Source of the DNA: an uncultured Mycobacterium sp.
GTDB taxonomy: Bacteria; Actinomycetota; Actinomycetes; Mycobacteriales; Mycobacteriaceae
Assembly (NCBI GenBank): GCA_900078375.1
Contig: FLQS01000002.1
Span: 62,001 to 126,000 of the forward strand
Reading direction: 5' to 3'
Length of the DNA stretch: 64,000 nt
The stretch's first letter is position 1. Every line of letters starts with the position of its first letter. The position numbers and the translations under genes were made by a program. Positions 40,933 through 50,520 of the stretch are shown here, in pieces. The notes beneath the pieces were generated by a model. The model worked only from the letters and a program-made list of their open reading frames with translations. It was not told the DNA's origin and did no database searches.

Positions 40933-41415
40933 ATGGAACCGAACTGGTTGAACCCTCGTGAACACCGCGCCTGGCGGGCCTTCGTAGACGCACGCCATCA
41001 GGTCGGCGTGCACCTGGACCGGGGCCTGCAGGAATCGGGCCTGTCCGGGGCCGACTACGAGGTCCTAGCGTTGCTCTCGGATCACGACGGGGACCGAATG
41101 CCGTCCCATGAGCTGCGCAACGCACTGGGCTGGGAGAAGAGCCGTCTCTCCCACCAATTGCGGCGCATGCAGAAGGACGGGCTGATCAGCCGCGAGCCCA
41201 ACCCCGCCGACGCCCGCAGCACTCTGGTCTGCCTGCTGCCGGCTGGCCGCGCGGCCATCGAAAAGGCAGCGCCCGGGCACGTGGCGGACGTCCGCAGGAA
41301 CTTCATCGATCTGCTCACCCCAGCTGAGCTCGACCTGCTCGCCACGCTCAACGAACGAATCCTGCAGAACCTGGCCACGAACGACGACTCCCCCGCCGAA
41401 GACGAGCCTTCATAA
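40933..41415 (+). CDS. MarR family transcriptional regulator
   Basis: The 160-residue product has the MarR winged helix: SGADYEVLALLSDH, then MPSHELRNALGWEKSRLSHQLRRMQKDGLISREPNPADARSTLVCLLPAGRAAIEKA, with recognition helix WEKSRLSHQLRRM and a wing around DARSTLV (Asp-x-Arg is the family signature). Dimerisation helices flank it. It is divergent from the minus-strand SDR/F420-type set, with two palindromic operators in the gap, so it probably represses that set and itself, relieved by a phenolic, oxidant or other small ligand. ATG 40933 follows AGAGGTAACGTGGGGGCGA. Confidence 0.9.
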   Translation: MEPNWLNPREHRAWRAFVDARHQVGVHLDRGLQESGLSGADYEVLALLSDHDGDRMPSHELRNALGWEKSRLSHQLRRMQKDGLISREPNPADARSTLVCLLPAGRAAIEKAAPGHVADVRRNFIDLLTPAELDLLATLNERILQNLATNDDSPAEDEPS

Positions 41416-41569
41416 CCCTGCCCAGTTATCGGTGCAAAAGAGTGGAGTCATCAGGTCGGACTATTGCACTCCTGGACGGGCGACGGCTGGACTGAGAGCG
41501 CTTTGCGGAGTCGGCGCTCCAGCACGCTCGGTCGTTCCGTTTGCCCGCGATAATCCGACACCGATCGAG

Positions 41570-41654
41570 TGCGGGCGGGGGGACTCGAACCCCCACGCTC
41601 TTTCGAGCAATGGCACCTAAAGCCATCGCGTATGCCTAATTTCGCCACGCCCGC
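41570..41654 (-). tRNA. tRNA-Leu (anticodon UAG)
   Basis: On the minus strand the sequence folds as a class II tRNA. The acceptor stem GCGGGCG (5' end at 41654) pairs with CGCCCGC (3' end, 41571-41577), and A73 is at 41570. The anticodon stem GATGGC/GCCAT holds loop TTTAGGT, giving anticodon TAG, which reads CUA. A long variable arm (GCTCGAAAGAGC) is typical of tRNA-Leu, and the T arm contains GGGGGTTCGAGTCCCCC. The CCA end is not encoded. Length is 85 nt. Confidence 0.95.
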
Positions 41655-42026
41655 CGGACGGCTGAGTTTAACCCGAGCGCCGCCGCCGAATCTGTCGCCT
41701 GGTGCGCCGCCCGTACTGCCACGTCGATACCTAACGTCCACGCCATATCGCTGCTCCTGTCAGTCCTGTACCTGTTCACCCAGGTGACTGACCATCGCGG
41801 CCGCGGCCCAGACATTCTCTAAGCAGGAGTCCACACCCACAGGCTGGCTACCAAGTTCCCGAACAAGGACACCGCTCGACCAGACACCGAGTCCGCGGGC
41901 GACCACTCAGATTTCAGGGATCACCAGGTGTCCCGGTCGGACGTTCGGCCCTCCCGCGGACTCACTCAAAGGCTAAATGTCGGTGGCCGGGCCTAGCGTC
42001 GTCCACAGCCCAGAAAGGCCGGCACG
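41655..42026. other. 373-bp stretch without a recognised gene
   Basis: The region upstream of the tRNA-Leu gene and before the LAGLIDADG gene contains no frame with coding character, no long repeat and no second tRNA. It presumably includes the tRNA promoter near its left end. No copy of the tRNA 3' end was seen here, so I found no attachment-site duplication. Confidence 0.4.
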
Positions 42027-42764
42027 ATCCGTTCCTATGAAGAATTCGCGAACGCACGGCGGCTCATCGCCGTCGGCGTCAACGACTGCGAGATCGCTCG
42101 ACGCACGGGCATACCCCGCACGACGATTAAAGACTGGCGTCGGCGGGCGCCCGCAAGGTTGTGTAATGCCGCCGACACTCCGTGTGGCGTCGACCATCAC
42201 TTCAACACACTCCCGGTAAAGGAGTACACCTATCTACTCGGTCTCTACCTAGGTGATGGCTGCATATCGAAAGCCGGACGCGTCTGGCGGCTCCGGATCG
42301 CGTTGGACAAGAAGTACCCCGGCATCATCGACAGCTGCCAGGACGCCATCGACGCCGTGATGTCCGGACAGCACGCTTGGATCGGTACCCACCCCCAAGG
42401 TTGCGTCAATGTCTGCCTCTACTCCAAGCACTGGCCATGCCTGTTCCCTCAACACGGCCCCGGCCTGAAGCACCTCAGGCCGATCACGTTGGAGCCGTGG
42501 CAACAGCAGCTCGTCGACCAAGCTCCCGAAGATTTCATTCGCGGACTGATCCACAGCGACGGGTGCCGCGTCATCGCCAACGACCGCGGCGTGAAGAGCA
42601 TCCGCTACCACTTCACCAACCACTCCGAAGACATCCTCGGCCTTTTCACCGGCACGCTGGATCAGCTGGGGATCCCGTGGACCCGATCGACCAAGTACGT
42701 CGTCTCGATCTACCGCAAGGCCGCCACCGCGCGCCTCGACGAATTCATCGGTCCGAAGTGCTGA
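42027..42764 (+). CDS. HTH plus LAGLIDADG homing-endonuclease-like protein, start codon missing
   Basis: The frame has a resolvase-like HTH first (SYEEFANARRLIAVGVNDCE, IARRTGIPRTTIKDWRRR) and then a LAGLIDADG-type unit with LLGLYLGDGCIS and FIRGLIHSDGCRV, ending ILGLFTGTLDQLGIPWTRS and ARLDEFIGPKC. Such proteins are common as single genes in actinobacteria; their function (homing endonuclease derivative or DNA-binding regulator) is unsettled. The frame is open from 41997, but no ATG, GTG or TTG occurs before TTG 42159, which would cut off the HTH. Codon ATC at 42027 stands where an initiator ATG would be expected (then RSYEEF). Either translation starts unusually, or the start was lost by mutation. 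Confidence 0.7.
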   Translation: MRSYEEFANARRLIAVGVNDCEIARRTGIPRTTIKDWRRRAPARLCNAADTPCGVDHHFNTLPVKEYTYLLGLYLGDGCISKAGRVWRLRIALDKKYPGIIDSCQDAIDAVMSGQHAWIGTHPQGCVNVCLYSKHWPCLFPQHGPGLKHLRPITLEPWQQQLVDQAPEDFIRGLIHSDGCRVIANDRGVKSIRYHFTNHSEDILGLFTGTLDQLGIPWTRSTKYVVSIYRKAATARLDEFIGPKC

Positions 42765-42813
42765 GCATCACGCACCGGTGAACCCATAACTGCTGGCACG
42801 GTACCGTCGTGGT

Positions 42814-43206
42814 GTGTCTACGACGCGCCGCCACCGGTTCGCGCTGATCATCGGAGTGATCATCGCCGCCAGCGGTTGCCTGGCTCTGGGCTGGTGGCAG
42901 TGGAGCAGATTCGAATCGACATCGGGCACCTTCCAGAACCTGGGCTACGCCCTGCAGTGGCCGATGTTCGCGGGTTTCTGCGTGTACGCCTACCGCAAGT
43001 TCATCCGCTACGAGGAAGCCCCACCGGCGCCGACGTCCGCCGCGGATCAGGTCACCGAAATTCCCGCCGGCCTGCTGCCCGAACGGCCCGCGCCGCAAGC
43101 CACGTCCGATGAGCTCGATCCCGCGATGCGCGAATACAACGCCTACCTCGCCGACCTGGCCCAGGCCGACAAGACCCACGAAGATCAGAACAGGACCACC
43201 GCATGA
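42814..43206 (+). CDS. lprD: LprD-like lipoprotein/membrane protein
   Basis: The 130-residue product has a basic N-terminus, a hydrophobic signal segment ending IIAASGC (Cys about residue 22, possible lipidation site), a second hydrophobic stretch (LQWPMFAGFCVYAYRKF), and an acidic, Pro-rich soluble tail. Position and pattern match M. tuberculosis LprD (Rv1343c), next to the DUF3817 gene Rv1342c in the same order. The lipobox is weak (Ala at -3), and the Cys lies within a hydrophobic run, so it may instead be a two-helix membrane protein. GTG 42814 starts it. It overlaps the next gene by ATGA. Confidence 0.8.
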   Translation: MSTTRRHRFALIIGVIIAASGCLALGWWQWSRFESTSGTFQNLGYALQWPMFAGFCVYAYRKFIRYEEAPPAPTSAADQVTEIPAGLLPERPAPQATSDELDPAMREYNAYLADLAQADKTHEDQNRTTA

Positions 43207-43562
43207 GTGCACCCGAGTCGCCCGAAGCCCACACGCAGGCGGGCGAGCCGAACGAGACGATCCGCAAAGCCCTTCTCGGCTACCGGGTCCTGGCGTGGAC
43301 AACGGGCATCTGGCTGATCGCACTGTGCTACGAAATCGTGCTGCGCTATGTCGTGAAGGTCGACGACCCGCCCACCTGGATCGGCGTCGTGCACGGCTGG
43401 GTCTACTTCATCTATCTGCTGTTCACCGCCAACCTCGCGGTGAAGGTGCGTTGGCCGATCGCCAAGACCATCGGCGTGCTGTTGGCCGGCACCATCCCGC
43501 TGCTGGGCATCATCGTCGAACAGGTTCAGACCCGGGAGCTCAAGACCCGGTTCAACCTCTGA
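43203..43562 (+). CDS. DUF3817 integral membrane protein (Rv1342c homologue)
   Basis: The 119-residue product contains three hydrophobic helices (about residues 28-50, 60-82 and 85-105: TTGIWLIALCYEIVLRY, HGWVYFIYLLFTANLAV, KTIGVLLAGTIPLLGIIVEQV) with the DUF3817 signature around HGWVYFIYLL. Function is unknown across the family. ATG 43203 overlaps the lprD-like stop, so the two are cotranslated. Its last 11 bp overlap the 3' end of the converging MFS gene, a gene absent from this spot in M. tuberculosis. Confidence 0.88.
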   Translation: MSAPESPEAHTQAGEPNETIRKALLGYRVLAWTTGIWLIALCYEIVLRYVVKVDDPPTWIGVVHGWVYFIYLLFTANLAVKVRWPIAKTIGVLLAGTIPLLGIIVEQVQTRELKTRFNL

Positions 43563-45006
43563 CCGGATCGCCCTCGAGCTCGAGCTCCTCAGGCGACCAG
43601 TCCTCGGCCGCGGCGTCGGCCGGCGCCGGAAGCGTCAGCACGATCACCGCGGCCAGCGCCGCCGCGCCGGCGGCCACCAGCAGCGCGACGCGGAAACCCG
43701 CCAGCGACGGGACCACGTGACCGGCGACCGAGATCGTCATCGTCGCCAGCACCGCCCCGATGACCGCACTGGATATCGACGTTCCCAAGGATCGCGCCAA
43801 CGCGTTGATTCCGTTGGCGGCAGCGGTTTCCGACAGTGGCACCGCCGCGTTGATCAGCGCCGGCATTGACGCGTAGGCGAAGCCCACCCCGAAGCTGATG
43901 ACGCAGTTGAACACCATCACCTCAACGGGAGTGGTCAACAGGTAAGCCCCGGCCAGATACGCGCCGGCGATGATCGTCGAGCCGACAACGAGGGTGAATT
44001 TCGACCCCCTCCTGGCCGCCACCCGCGCGGCGATCGGCGCCGCGGCCATCATCGCCAGGCCTCCGGGCGCCATCCACAGACCCGCCTGCAGCATCGTCTG
44101 ACCGAGCCCGAAGCCGGTTTGGGGTGGCAGTTCGAGAATTTGCGGTCCGACCAATGACATCGCGAACATCGCAAAGCAGACCGCGACCGAGGCCACGTTG
44201 GTGGTCAGCACGGACCGCTTGAGTGTGGTGCGCAGATCGACGAGCGGCGCATCCACCCGGAACTGCCACCACGCGAAGACCGCGAACACCACCAGGCAGC
44301 CGACGAACAGCGACACGGTCGTCGTGCTCGTCCACCCCCACGTCGAACCCTTGGAGATCGGCAGCAGCAGCGTCACCAACCCGACGGTCAGCAGCACCGT
44401 GCCGAGCGGGTCGAACCGGTCGTTGGACGTGGCCGGGACCTCGGGCACCAGGAAGTAGAACAGCAACACCGACCCGACCCCGAGGCCGGCCGCGCCCCAG
44501 AACAGCGTGTGCCAATCGGCCTTCTCCGCGATCACCGCCGACAACGGCAGACCGAGCGCGCCGCCGACACCCAGCGACGCGCTGATCAAGCCCATCGCCG
44601 AACCGACCCGGTCGGCCGGTATGGCGGCCCGCAACACGCTGATGGCCAGCGGGATGATCGGGATGCCCAGACCCTGCAGCCCACGGCCGACGATGAACGG
44701 CAACAGGGAACTGGTCATCGCCGCGATCAACGACCCGACCGTCAGCGTGGCCGCACAGACGATCAGCATCGGCTTGGGCCCGTACATGTCGCCGAGCCGG
44801 CCGAACACCGGCGTGGTCACCGCGGCCGTCAGCAGCGTTACCGTGATCGCCCACGACGCGTTGGACGGGCTGGTGTGCAGCAGCGTCGGAAGTTCGGGAA
44901 TCAGCGGGATCATCAGCGTCTGCATCAGCGACACGCTGATTCCGGCAGCCGCCAGCACGGCGATCAGAACCCCGGGGTGCGCCGCCCGGACCGAGTGACG
45001 ACCCAC
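43552..45006 (-). CDS. MFS drug/metabolite transporter (14-helix DHA2-like)
   Basis: The 484-residue product has repeated hydrophobic helices consistent with a 14-helix major facilitator, with motif A in GRLGDMYGPKPM (loop 2-3) and the antiporter-type motif C-like GVGGALGLPLSAVIAE in helix 5. Length and helix number fit the EmrB/QacA drug:H+ antiporter branch. The C-terminal ~30 residues are acidic and cytosolic. ATG 45006 is followed by RHSVRAAHPGVLIAVLAAAGIS. It lies between the DUF3817 and rdgB homologues, which are neighbours in M. tuberculosis, so it has been inserted here or lost there. The substrate is unknown. Confidence 0.88.
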   Translation of the reverse strand: MGRHSVRAAHPGVLIAVLAAAGISVSLMQTLMIPLIPELPTLLHTSPSNASWAITVTLLTAAVTTPVFGRLGDMYGPKPMLIVCAATLTVGSLIAAMTSSLLPFIVGRGLQGLGIPIIPLAISVLRAAIPADRVGSAMGLISASLGVGGALGLPLSAVIAEKADWHTLFWGAAGLGVGSVLLFYFLVPEVPATSNDRFDPLGTVLLTVGLVTLLLPISKGSTWGWTSTTTVSLFVGCLVVFAVFAWWQFRVDAPLVDLRTTLKRSVLTTNVASVAVCFAMFAMSLVGPQILELPPQTGFGLGQTMLQAGLWMAPGGLAMMAAAPIAARVAARRGSKFTLVVGSTIIAGAYLAGAYLLTTPVEVMVFNCVISFGVGFAYASMPALINAAVPLSETAAANGINALARSLGTSISSAVIGAVLATMTISVAGHVVPSLAGFRVALLVAAGAAALAAVIVLTLPAPADAAAEDWSPEELELEGDPVRG

Positions 45007-45057
45007 GCGAGCATCATGACACAGTTAGATGCGCTAGAAAAACACCGCAAATTTCCC

Positions 45058-45666
45058 TCAGACCAGCGCACGCAGCGCCGGTATCAGCAGCGCCAGCGCC
45101 CGGCCGCGGTGCGATGCCGCGTCCTTCTCCTCGGCACTGAGCTGCGCGGCGCTGCGGGTCTCCCCCTCCGGCACGAACAGCGGGTCATAGCCGAAACCGC
45201 CCGCACCGCGCGGCTCGCGGGCGATCACCCCGGGCCACTCACCGCGCACGACCGCGCTGTCGGCGTCGCCGGGCCCGTAGACCAGCGCGCACGCCGAGAC
45301 GAACGCCGCGGCGCGCCGCTCGTCGGGGACGTCGCGCAGCTGGGCCAGCAGCAGTTCGTTGTTAGCGGCATCGTCACCGTGCACACCGGCCCACCGCGCC
45401 GAGAGCACCCCGGGCATCCCGTTGAGGGCGCCGACCGCGATACCCGAGTCGTCGGCGACCGTGGGCAGACCGGTGGCGGCGTAGCCGTCGCGTGCCTTGG
45501 CCAACGCGTTCTCCTCGAAGGTGGCGCAGGTTTCGGGAGCCTCCTCGAAAGGCGGCACGTCGTCGAGCGACACCAGCGTCAGCCCGGACACCCCGGCGGC
45601 ATCGAGAACCCGGCGCAGCTCGGCCAGCTTCTTGGCATTGCGGCTGGCGACCAGCAGTTGGGTCAG
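45058..45666 (-). CDS. rdgB: RdgB/HAM1 non-canonical purine NTP pyrophosphatase
   Basis: The ~202-residue enzyme hydrolyses dITP, XTP and ITP to monophosphates, keeping them out of DNA. It has [14 protein letters not shown] (substrate site), [39 protein letters not shown] and a terminal SHRGRAL. The homologous N-terminus (TQLLVASRN) has no ATG, GTG or TTG in frame close by. The best candidate is CTG 45666-45664, which overlaps the rph stop as CTGA. The next in-frame ATG (45762) lies 32 codons inside rph and would add an unrelated tail. It is transcribed directly after rph, as in M. tuberculosis (Rv1340-Rv1341). Confidence 0.9.
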   Translation of the reverse strand: MTQLLVASRNAKKLAELRRVLDAAGVSGLTLVSLDDVPPFEEAPETCATFEENALAKARDGYAATGLPTVADDSGIAVGALNGMPGVLSARWAGVHGDDAANNELLLAQLRDVPDERRAAAFVSACALVYGPGDADSAVVRGEWPGVIAREPRGAGGFGYDPLFVPEGETRSAAQLSAEEKDAASHRGRALALLIPALRALV

Positions 45667-46442
45667 GAGCCGAACGCCTTCTTCGACGGCGGCCCTTCCG
45701 GCAGCACTCCGGGATACGGCAGCTCCAGCGCTTCGCGCTGCACGGTGAACAGCGTCTCGCATGACGCGAGCGCGGCATCGAGCATCTTGTCCAGCGTCGA
45801 GCGTGGGAACGTCGCACCCTCGCCGGTGCCCTGGATCTCGACGAGCGTTCCGGTGTCGGTGGCGACGACGTTCATGTCGACCTCGGCGCGCGAATCCTCC
45901 TCGTAGGGAAGGTCGACCCGCACGCGGCCGTCAACCACGCCGACGCTGACGGCGGCGATGGCACACGACAGCGGACGCGGATCGGACAGTTTGCCGCCCG
46001 CGGCCAGATAGGTGACCGCGTCGGAGAGCGCAACGTAGGCGCCGGTGATGGCCGCCGTCCGGGTCCCGCCGTCGGCCTGCAACACGTCGCAGTCGATGGC
46101 GATGGTGTTCTCACCGAGGGCAGCCAGGTCGATACAGGCCCGCAGTGACCGTCCGACCAGCCGGCTGATCTCCTGGGTGCGCCCGCCGAGGCGGCCCTTC
46201 ACCGATTCCCGATCCGAGCGGGTGTGGGTGGCCCCGGGCAACATCGCGTACTCCGCGGTGAGCCAGCCCTGTCCCGAACCCTTGCGCCAGCGCGGCACAC
46301 CGTCGGTGACGCTGGCCGTGCACATCACCCGGGTCTCACCGAAGGCGATCAGGACCGAGCCGGCCGGATGGGAGGTAAAACCGCGGGTGATGGTGACCGG
46401 CCGCAGCTCGTCGTCAAGCCTGCCGTCTTGTCGTCGGGACAC
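45663..46442 (-). CDS. rph: ribonuclease PH
   Basis: The 259-residue enzyme trims tRNA 3' ends phosphorolytically. It shows [43 protein letters not shown] at the start, [21 protein letters not shown], and [23 protein letters not shown], the conserved RNase PH core with the phosphate-site Arg and catalytic Asp region ([18 protein letters not shown]). GTG 46442 is the start. It lies between the MBL phosphodiesterase and rdgB, with the rdgB start overlapping its stop. Order and orientation match M. tuberculosis rphA. Confidence 0.94.
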   Translation of the reverse strand: MSRRQDGRLDDELRPVTITRGFTSHPAGSVLIAFGETRVMCTASVTDGVPRWRKGSGQGWLTAEYAMLPGATHTRSDRESVKGRLGGRTQEISRLVGRSLRACIDLAALGENTIAIDCDVLQADGGTRTAAITGAYVALSDAVTYLAAGGKLSDPRPLSCAIAAVSVGVVDGRVRVDLPYEEDSRAEVDMNVVATDTGTLVEIQGTGEGATFPRSTLDKMLDAALASCETLFTVQREALELPYPGVLPEGPPSKKAFGS

Positions 46443-46464
46443 GTCGCAACCCTAGCGGAGCGGC

Positions 46465-47238
46465 TCAGTGCCGACGGACCTCGATGGTCTCCCCGCACAC
46501 CACGGCGTGCACCGGACCGTCGAACTCGGCCTTGGCCTCGCTGATGACGTCTTCTCGTGAGGTCCAGGGCGGGATGTGGGTCAACAACAGCTCGCCAACA
46601 CCGGCGCGCTTGGCCATCTGGCCCGCCTCGGTGCCCGACAAATGCAGATGCGGCGGACGGTCCGCCGCGTGGGTCCAGGACGCCTCGCAGAGGAAAACAT
46701 CGGCGCCGCTGGCCAACTCGACGAGAGACTCGCATACCCCGGTGTCACCGCTGTAGACCAGGGTGGCACCGGTCGCGTCGGTGACCCGCATACCGAACGA
46801 CTCGGTCGGATGCGTCACCAATCGCGGTAAGACCTTCAGCGCGCCGAATTGCACCGGCTGCTTGTCCTGCCAGTGATGGATCTCGAAGATGTCGGAGAAG
46901 TCGTCGAGCTCGCCGCCCAGCGGCGAGGACGCCGCGGCCAGCCGGCTCCAGGTGTCGCTGGGGCCGTACATCACGCCGCGGCCCTTGGCCGGGCTCGGGT
47001 GGTAGCGGCGCCACACGAACAGGCCCGGCAGGTCCAGGCAGTGGTCGGCATGCAGATGCGACAGCAGAACGTGGACGTCGTTGGGGTCGGCGTAGCGCTG
47101 CAACGCGCCGAGCACGCCGCCGCCGAAATCGAGAACGAGCGGCGGCGTATCAGGTGCTGTCAGCAGGTACCCGGACGCCGGCGAATCAGGCCCGACAACA
47201 CTGCCGGAGCAACCAAGGATGGTGATTCGCACACTCAC
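46465..47238 (-). CDS. MBL-fold phosphodiesterase (Rv1339-like cAMP phosphodiesterase)
   Basis: The 257-residue metallo-beta-lactamase-fold enzyme has HxHxDH in LLSHLHADHCLDLPGL, further metal-site residues in LVTHPTESFGMRV, VYSGDTGVCESL and LLLTHIPPW. The M. tuberculosis homologue Rv1339 has been described as an atypical class II cAMP phosphodiesterase, so lowering cAMP is the likely role. GTG 47238 (then SVRITILGCSGS) is the start. It lies 22 bp before rph and 57 bp after murI in the conserved order murI-Rv1339-rph-rdgB. It may be cytosolic, as no signal peptide is present. Confidence 0.9.
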   Translation of the reverse strand: MSVRITILGCSGSVVGPDSPASGYLLTAPDTPPLVLDFGGGVLGALQRYADPNDVHVLLSHLHADHCLDLPGLFVWRRYHPSPAKGRGVMYGPSDTWSRLAAASSPLGGELDDFSDIFEIHHWQDKQPVQFGALKVLPRLVTHPTESFGMRVTDATGATLVYSGDTGVCESLVELASGADVFLCEASWTHAADRPPHLHLSGTEAGQMAKRAGVGELLLTHIPPWTSREDVISEAKAEFDGPVHAVVCGETIEVRRH

Positions 47239-47295
47239 TAGCTTGCCATGCCCAGATGCCGCAAGAGGAAAACATGACGGGTTTGGATATGAGAA

Positions 47296-48117
47296 TCACT
47301 TCGTCGCGCCGACGTGACGCTGAACAGGGTGGACACCAGTGATCGCCGGCCCCAGAAACCGGGCCGCCAGCGCTGTGAACGCCTCGGGATCACCCGTCGC
47401 CTCGAACAGCCGGGTCGCCGGCGGAGCCTCGTGCGGCCGGAGCAAATCGCGCTCAGTCAGCACTTTCAGCAAGTCTTTGGCCGTCTCCTCGGCGCTGGAT
47501 ACCAGCGTGACGGAATCCCCCATCGCCAGCTGAATCAGCCCAGACAGCAACGGGTAGTGCGTGCAGCCCAACACCAGCGTGTCGACCTGCGCGCGCTGCA
47601 GCGGCTCCAGGTATCCCTCGGCCAGATTCAGCACCTGCCGGCCACTGGTGACGCCGCGCTCGACGAAGTCCACGAACCGTGGGCACGCCACCGCCGTGAC
47701 GTCGACGTCGCGGGCCGCCGCGAACGCATCCTGGTACGCCGCCGAGGCGATCGTCGCCTGGGTCCCGATCACCCCGATATGTCCGGTCCGGGTGGTGGCC
47801 ACGGCGCGTCGCACCGCCGGCAGGATCACCTCGACGACGGGCACGTCGTAGCGTTCACGCGCATCGCGCAGGCACGCCGACGACGCGGTGTTGCAGGCGA
47901 TGACGAGGGCCTTCACCCCGCGCTCGACGAGGTCGTCGCCAATGGCCAGGGCGTGCGCCCGGACCTCGGGGATGGTCAGGGGGCCGTACGGGCCGTTGGC
48001 GGTGTCGCCGACGTAGATGATGTCCTCATCAGGCAGCTGGTCGATGATCGAGCGGGCCACGGTCAGCCCGCCGACGCCGGAGTCGAAGATGCCGACGGGC
48101 GCGAAGCGGTCGCTCAT
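47296..48117 (-). CDS. murI: glutamate racemase
   Basis: The 273-residue enzyme supplies D-glutamate for peptidoglycan. It has [30 protein letters not shown], the first catalytic Cys in [12 protein letters not shown] and the second in [16 protein letters not shown] 48117 overlaps the rhomboid stop as ATGA. The frame is open upstream to 48726, but that part is the shadow of the rhomboid gene. Gene order (rhomboid, murI, MBL protein) matches M. tuberculosis Rv1337-Rv1339. Its final residues are not unusual. Confidence 0.95.
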   Translation of the reverse strand: MSDRFAPVGIFDSGVGGLTVARSIIDQLPDEDIIYVGDTANGPYGPLTIPEVRAHALAIGDDLVERGVKALVIACNTASSACLRDARERYDVPVVEVILPAVRRAVATTRTGHIGVIGTQATIASAAYQDAFAAARDVDVTAVACPRFVDFVERGVTSGRQVLNLAEGYLEPLQRAQVDTLVLGCTHYPLLSGLIQLAMGDSVTLVSSAEETAKDLLKVLTERDLLRPHEAPPATRLFEATGDPEAFTALAARFLGPAITGVHPVQRHVGATK

Positions 48118-48782
48118 GACGTCAGGCCCGGAAATTGGCCGGCCTTCTTCCGTTCCCGGGCTTTGCGTTCCGGGCCGGACAGCCAGTAGGCCGCGAGCAC
48201 CCCGGCGACCGCGCCGCACAGGTGCCCCTGCCAGGACACCCCGCCGCAGCGGTCGAGTTCGGGGACTGCGCCCCACAGCACACCGCCGTAGACGAACAAC
48301 ACCACGATCGAGGTGACAATCCACCACAGGTGCCGGGTCAGCCAGCCGAACACCAGCAGGAACGCCAGCCAGCCGAAGATCAGCCCGGAGGCGCCGATGT
48401 GATTGGTTTCCAGGTTGCAGCCGAGGTTCCCGATCAGCCAGGTGCCCAGGCCGCCGACGATCCAGATGATGGCCGTCGCCCAGATGAACCGCGACATCCC
48501 GGCCAGCGTCACGAGAAAGCCCAGCACCAGGGCGGGCACCGTGTTGGCAACCAGGTGTGGCCAACCGCCGTGCAGCAGCGGCGCGAAGATGATGCCCCAC
48601 AGGCCGTCGGACTCCAGGGGCCGGATGCCGTTGCGGTCCAGCGAGTGGCCCGACAGCTGATCGACGAGCTCGATGACGTAGAGGATCGCCACGAACGAGA
48701 CGATCGTGGCGCCGCCGACCTTCCACGCCGCCGGCTTCTTGGGCGGCGGCGGGGTAGCTGGGTAACCAAACGGCTGGTTCAT
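48114..48782 (-). CDS. rhomboid family intramembrane serine protease
   Basis: The 222-residue membrane protein has six or seven hydrophobic helices. It shows [20 protein letters not shown] (helix 2 HxxxN motif), the catalytic Ser in [16 protein letters not shown], and the catalytic His in [18 protein letters not shown] Pro-rich N-terminal tail ([13 protein letters not shown]) faces the cytosol. ATG 48782 (MNQPFGYP) has GGAGGTTCC about 15 nt upstream; the frame extends 117 nt further but without homology. It corresponds to M. tuberculosis Rv1337 and overlaps murI. It cleaves substrates within the membrane; natural targets are not known. Confidence 0.9.
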   Translation of the reverse strand: MNQPFGYPATPPPPKKPAAWKVGGATIVSFVAILYVIELVDQLSGHSLDRNGIRPLESDGLWGIIFAPLLHGGWPHLVANTVPALVLGFLVTLAGMSRFIWATAIIWIVGGLGTWLIGNLGCNLETNHIGASGLIFGWLAFLLVFGWLTRHLWWIVTSIVVLFVYGGVLWGAVPELDRCGGVSWQGHLCGAVAGVLAAYWLSGPERKARERKKAGQFPGLTS

Positions 48783-48807
48783 CTGTGTTTCACCGGAACC
48801 TCCGCGT

Positions 48808-49791
<984 letters not shown>

Positions 49792-50064
49792 TCAGCCACC
49801 GGCCACGGCGGGCAGGATCGTCACCGAGTCGCCGTCACCGATCTCGGTGTCCAGCCCACCGGAGAATCGGACGTCCTCGTCGTTGACGTAGATGTTGACG
49901 AACCGGTTCAGCTTGCCGCTGTCCACCAACCGCTCGGAGATGCCGGAGTAGTTGGCCTCCAGGTCGGCGATCAGGGCCTGCAGCGTCGCGCCGTCGGCGG
50001 TGACGCGCTTCTCGCCGCCGGTGTGGCTGCGCAGGATGGTCGGGATGGACACCTCGACGGACAT
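49792..50064 (-). CDS. cysO: sulfur carrier protein CysO (MoaD/ThiS family)
   Basis: The 90-residue ubiquitin-like protein ends in VAGG, the diglycine tail that is converted to a thiocarboxylate and then carries the sulfur to CysM. The N-terminal strands (SVEVSIPTILRSHTGGEKRVTADG) and LIADLEANYSGISERLV fit the beta-grasp fold. ATG 50064 lies 11 bp after the mec stop. In M. tuberculosis, a MoeZ-type sulfurtransferase loads CysO. None is in this window. Confidence 0.94.
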   Translation of the reverse strand: MSVEVSIPTILRSHTGGEKRVTADGATLQALIADLEANYSGISERLVDSGKLNRFVNIYVNDEDVRFSGGLDTEIGDGDSVTILPAVAGG

Positions 50065-50075
50065 GGGTGGCTCCT

Positions 50076-50495
50076 TCAGCTCTCGTACTGCTCGACGATG
50101 GTGACAGGTTCTTCGGTGACGGCACCGTCGACGATCCGGTAGCTGCGCAGCTCGTGCTCGTCAGGATCTCGGGTGGACACCAGGACGTAGTGCGCATCGG
50201 GCTCGGCGGCATACGAGATGTCGGTGCGGCTGGGATAGGCCTCGGTCGCGGTGTGCGAGTGATAGATGACGACGGGGGCCTCATCGGCCTGATCCATCGA
50301 CCGCCACACCTTGAGCTGCTCGCCGGAGTCGAACCGATAGAACGTCGGCGACCGTTCGGCGTTGACCATCGCGATATGCCGCTCCGGACGGTCGGACCCG
50401 TCCGGCCCGGCCAGCACCCCGCACGCCTCGTCGGGGTGGTCGGCTCTGGCGTGGGCGACCATGGCGTCGACCAGGTCGGCACGGATCACCAGCAC
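50076..50495 (-). CDS. mec: Mec, JAMM metalloprotease that releases cysteine from CysO
   Basis: The 139-residue JAMM/MPN+ hydrolase has the zinc motif E (DEACGVLAG), HSHT and then S..D as HSHTATEAYPSRTD (HxHx7SxxD). It cuts the cysteine off the CysO-Cys adduct. GTG 50495 (LVIRADLVDAMV) has GGAGGAAG about 10 nt upstream; the long upstream frame to 50843 is shadow of the peptidase gene. It is the first gene of the mec-cysO-cysM set and lies 25 bp after the S58 peptidase gene. Confidence 0.92.
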   Translation of the reverse strand: MLVIRADLVDAMVAHARADHPDEACGVLAGPDGSDRPERHIAMVNAERSPTFYRFDSGEQLKVWRSMDQADEAPVVIYHSHTATEAYPSRTDISYAAEPDAHYVLVSTRDPDEHELRSYRIVDGAVTEEPVTIVEQYES

Positions 50496-50520
50496 GGCGA
50501 AGCTTCCTCCTGTGTCGGGC

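Noticed and set aside
41431..41500. GTGCAA ... TTGCAC inverted repeat after the MarR gene
   Set aside because: Arms are only 6 bp with a spacer of more than 25 bp, so a terminator or operator cannot be supported.
41570..42764. Genomic island or prophage attachment at the tRNA-Leu
   Set aside because: No integrase and no repeat of the tRNA 3' end were seen nearby. The LAGLIDADG-type gene alone does not prove an island.
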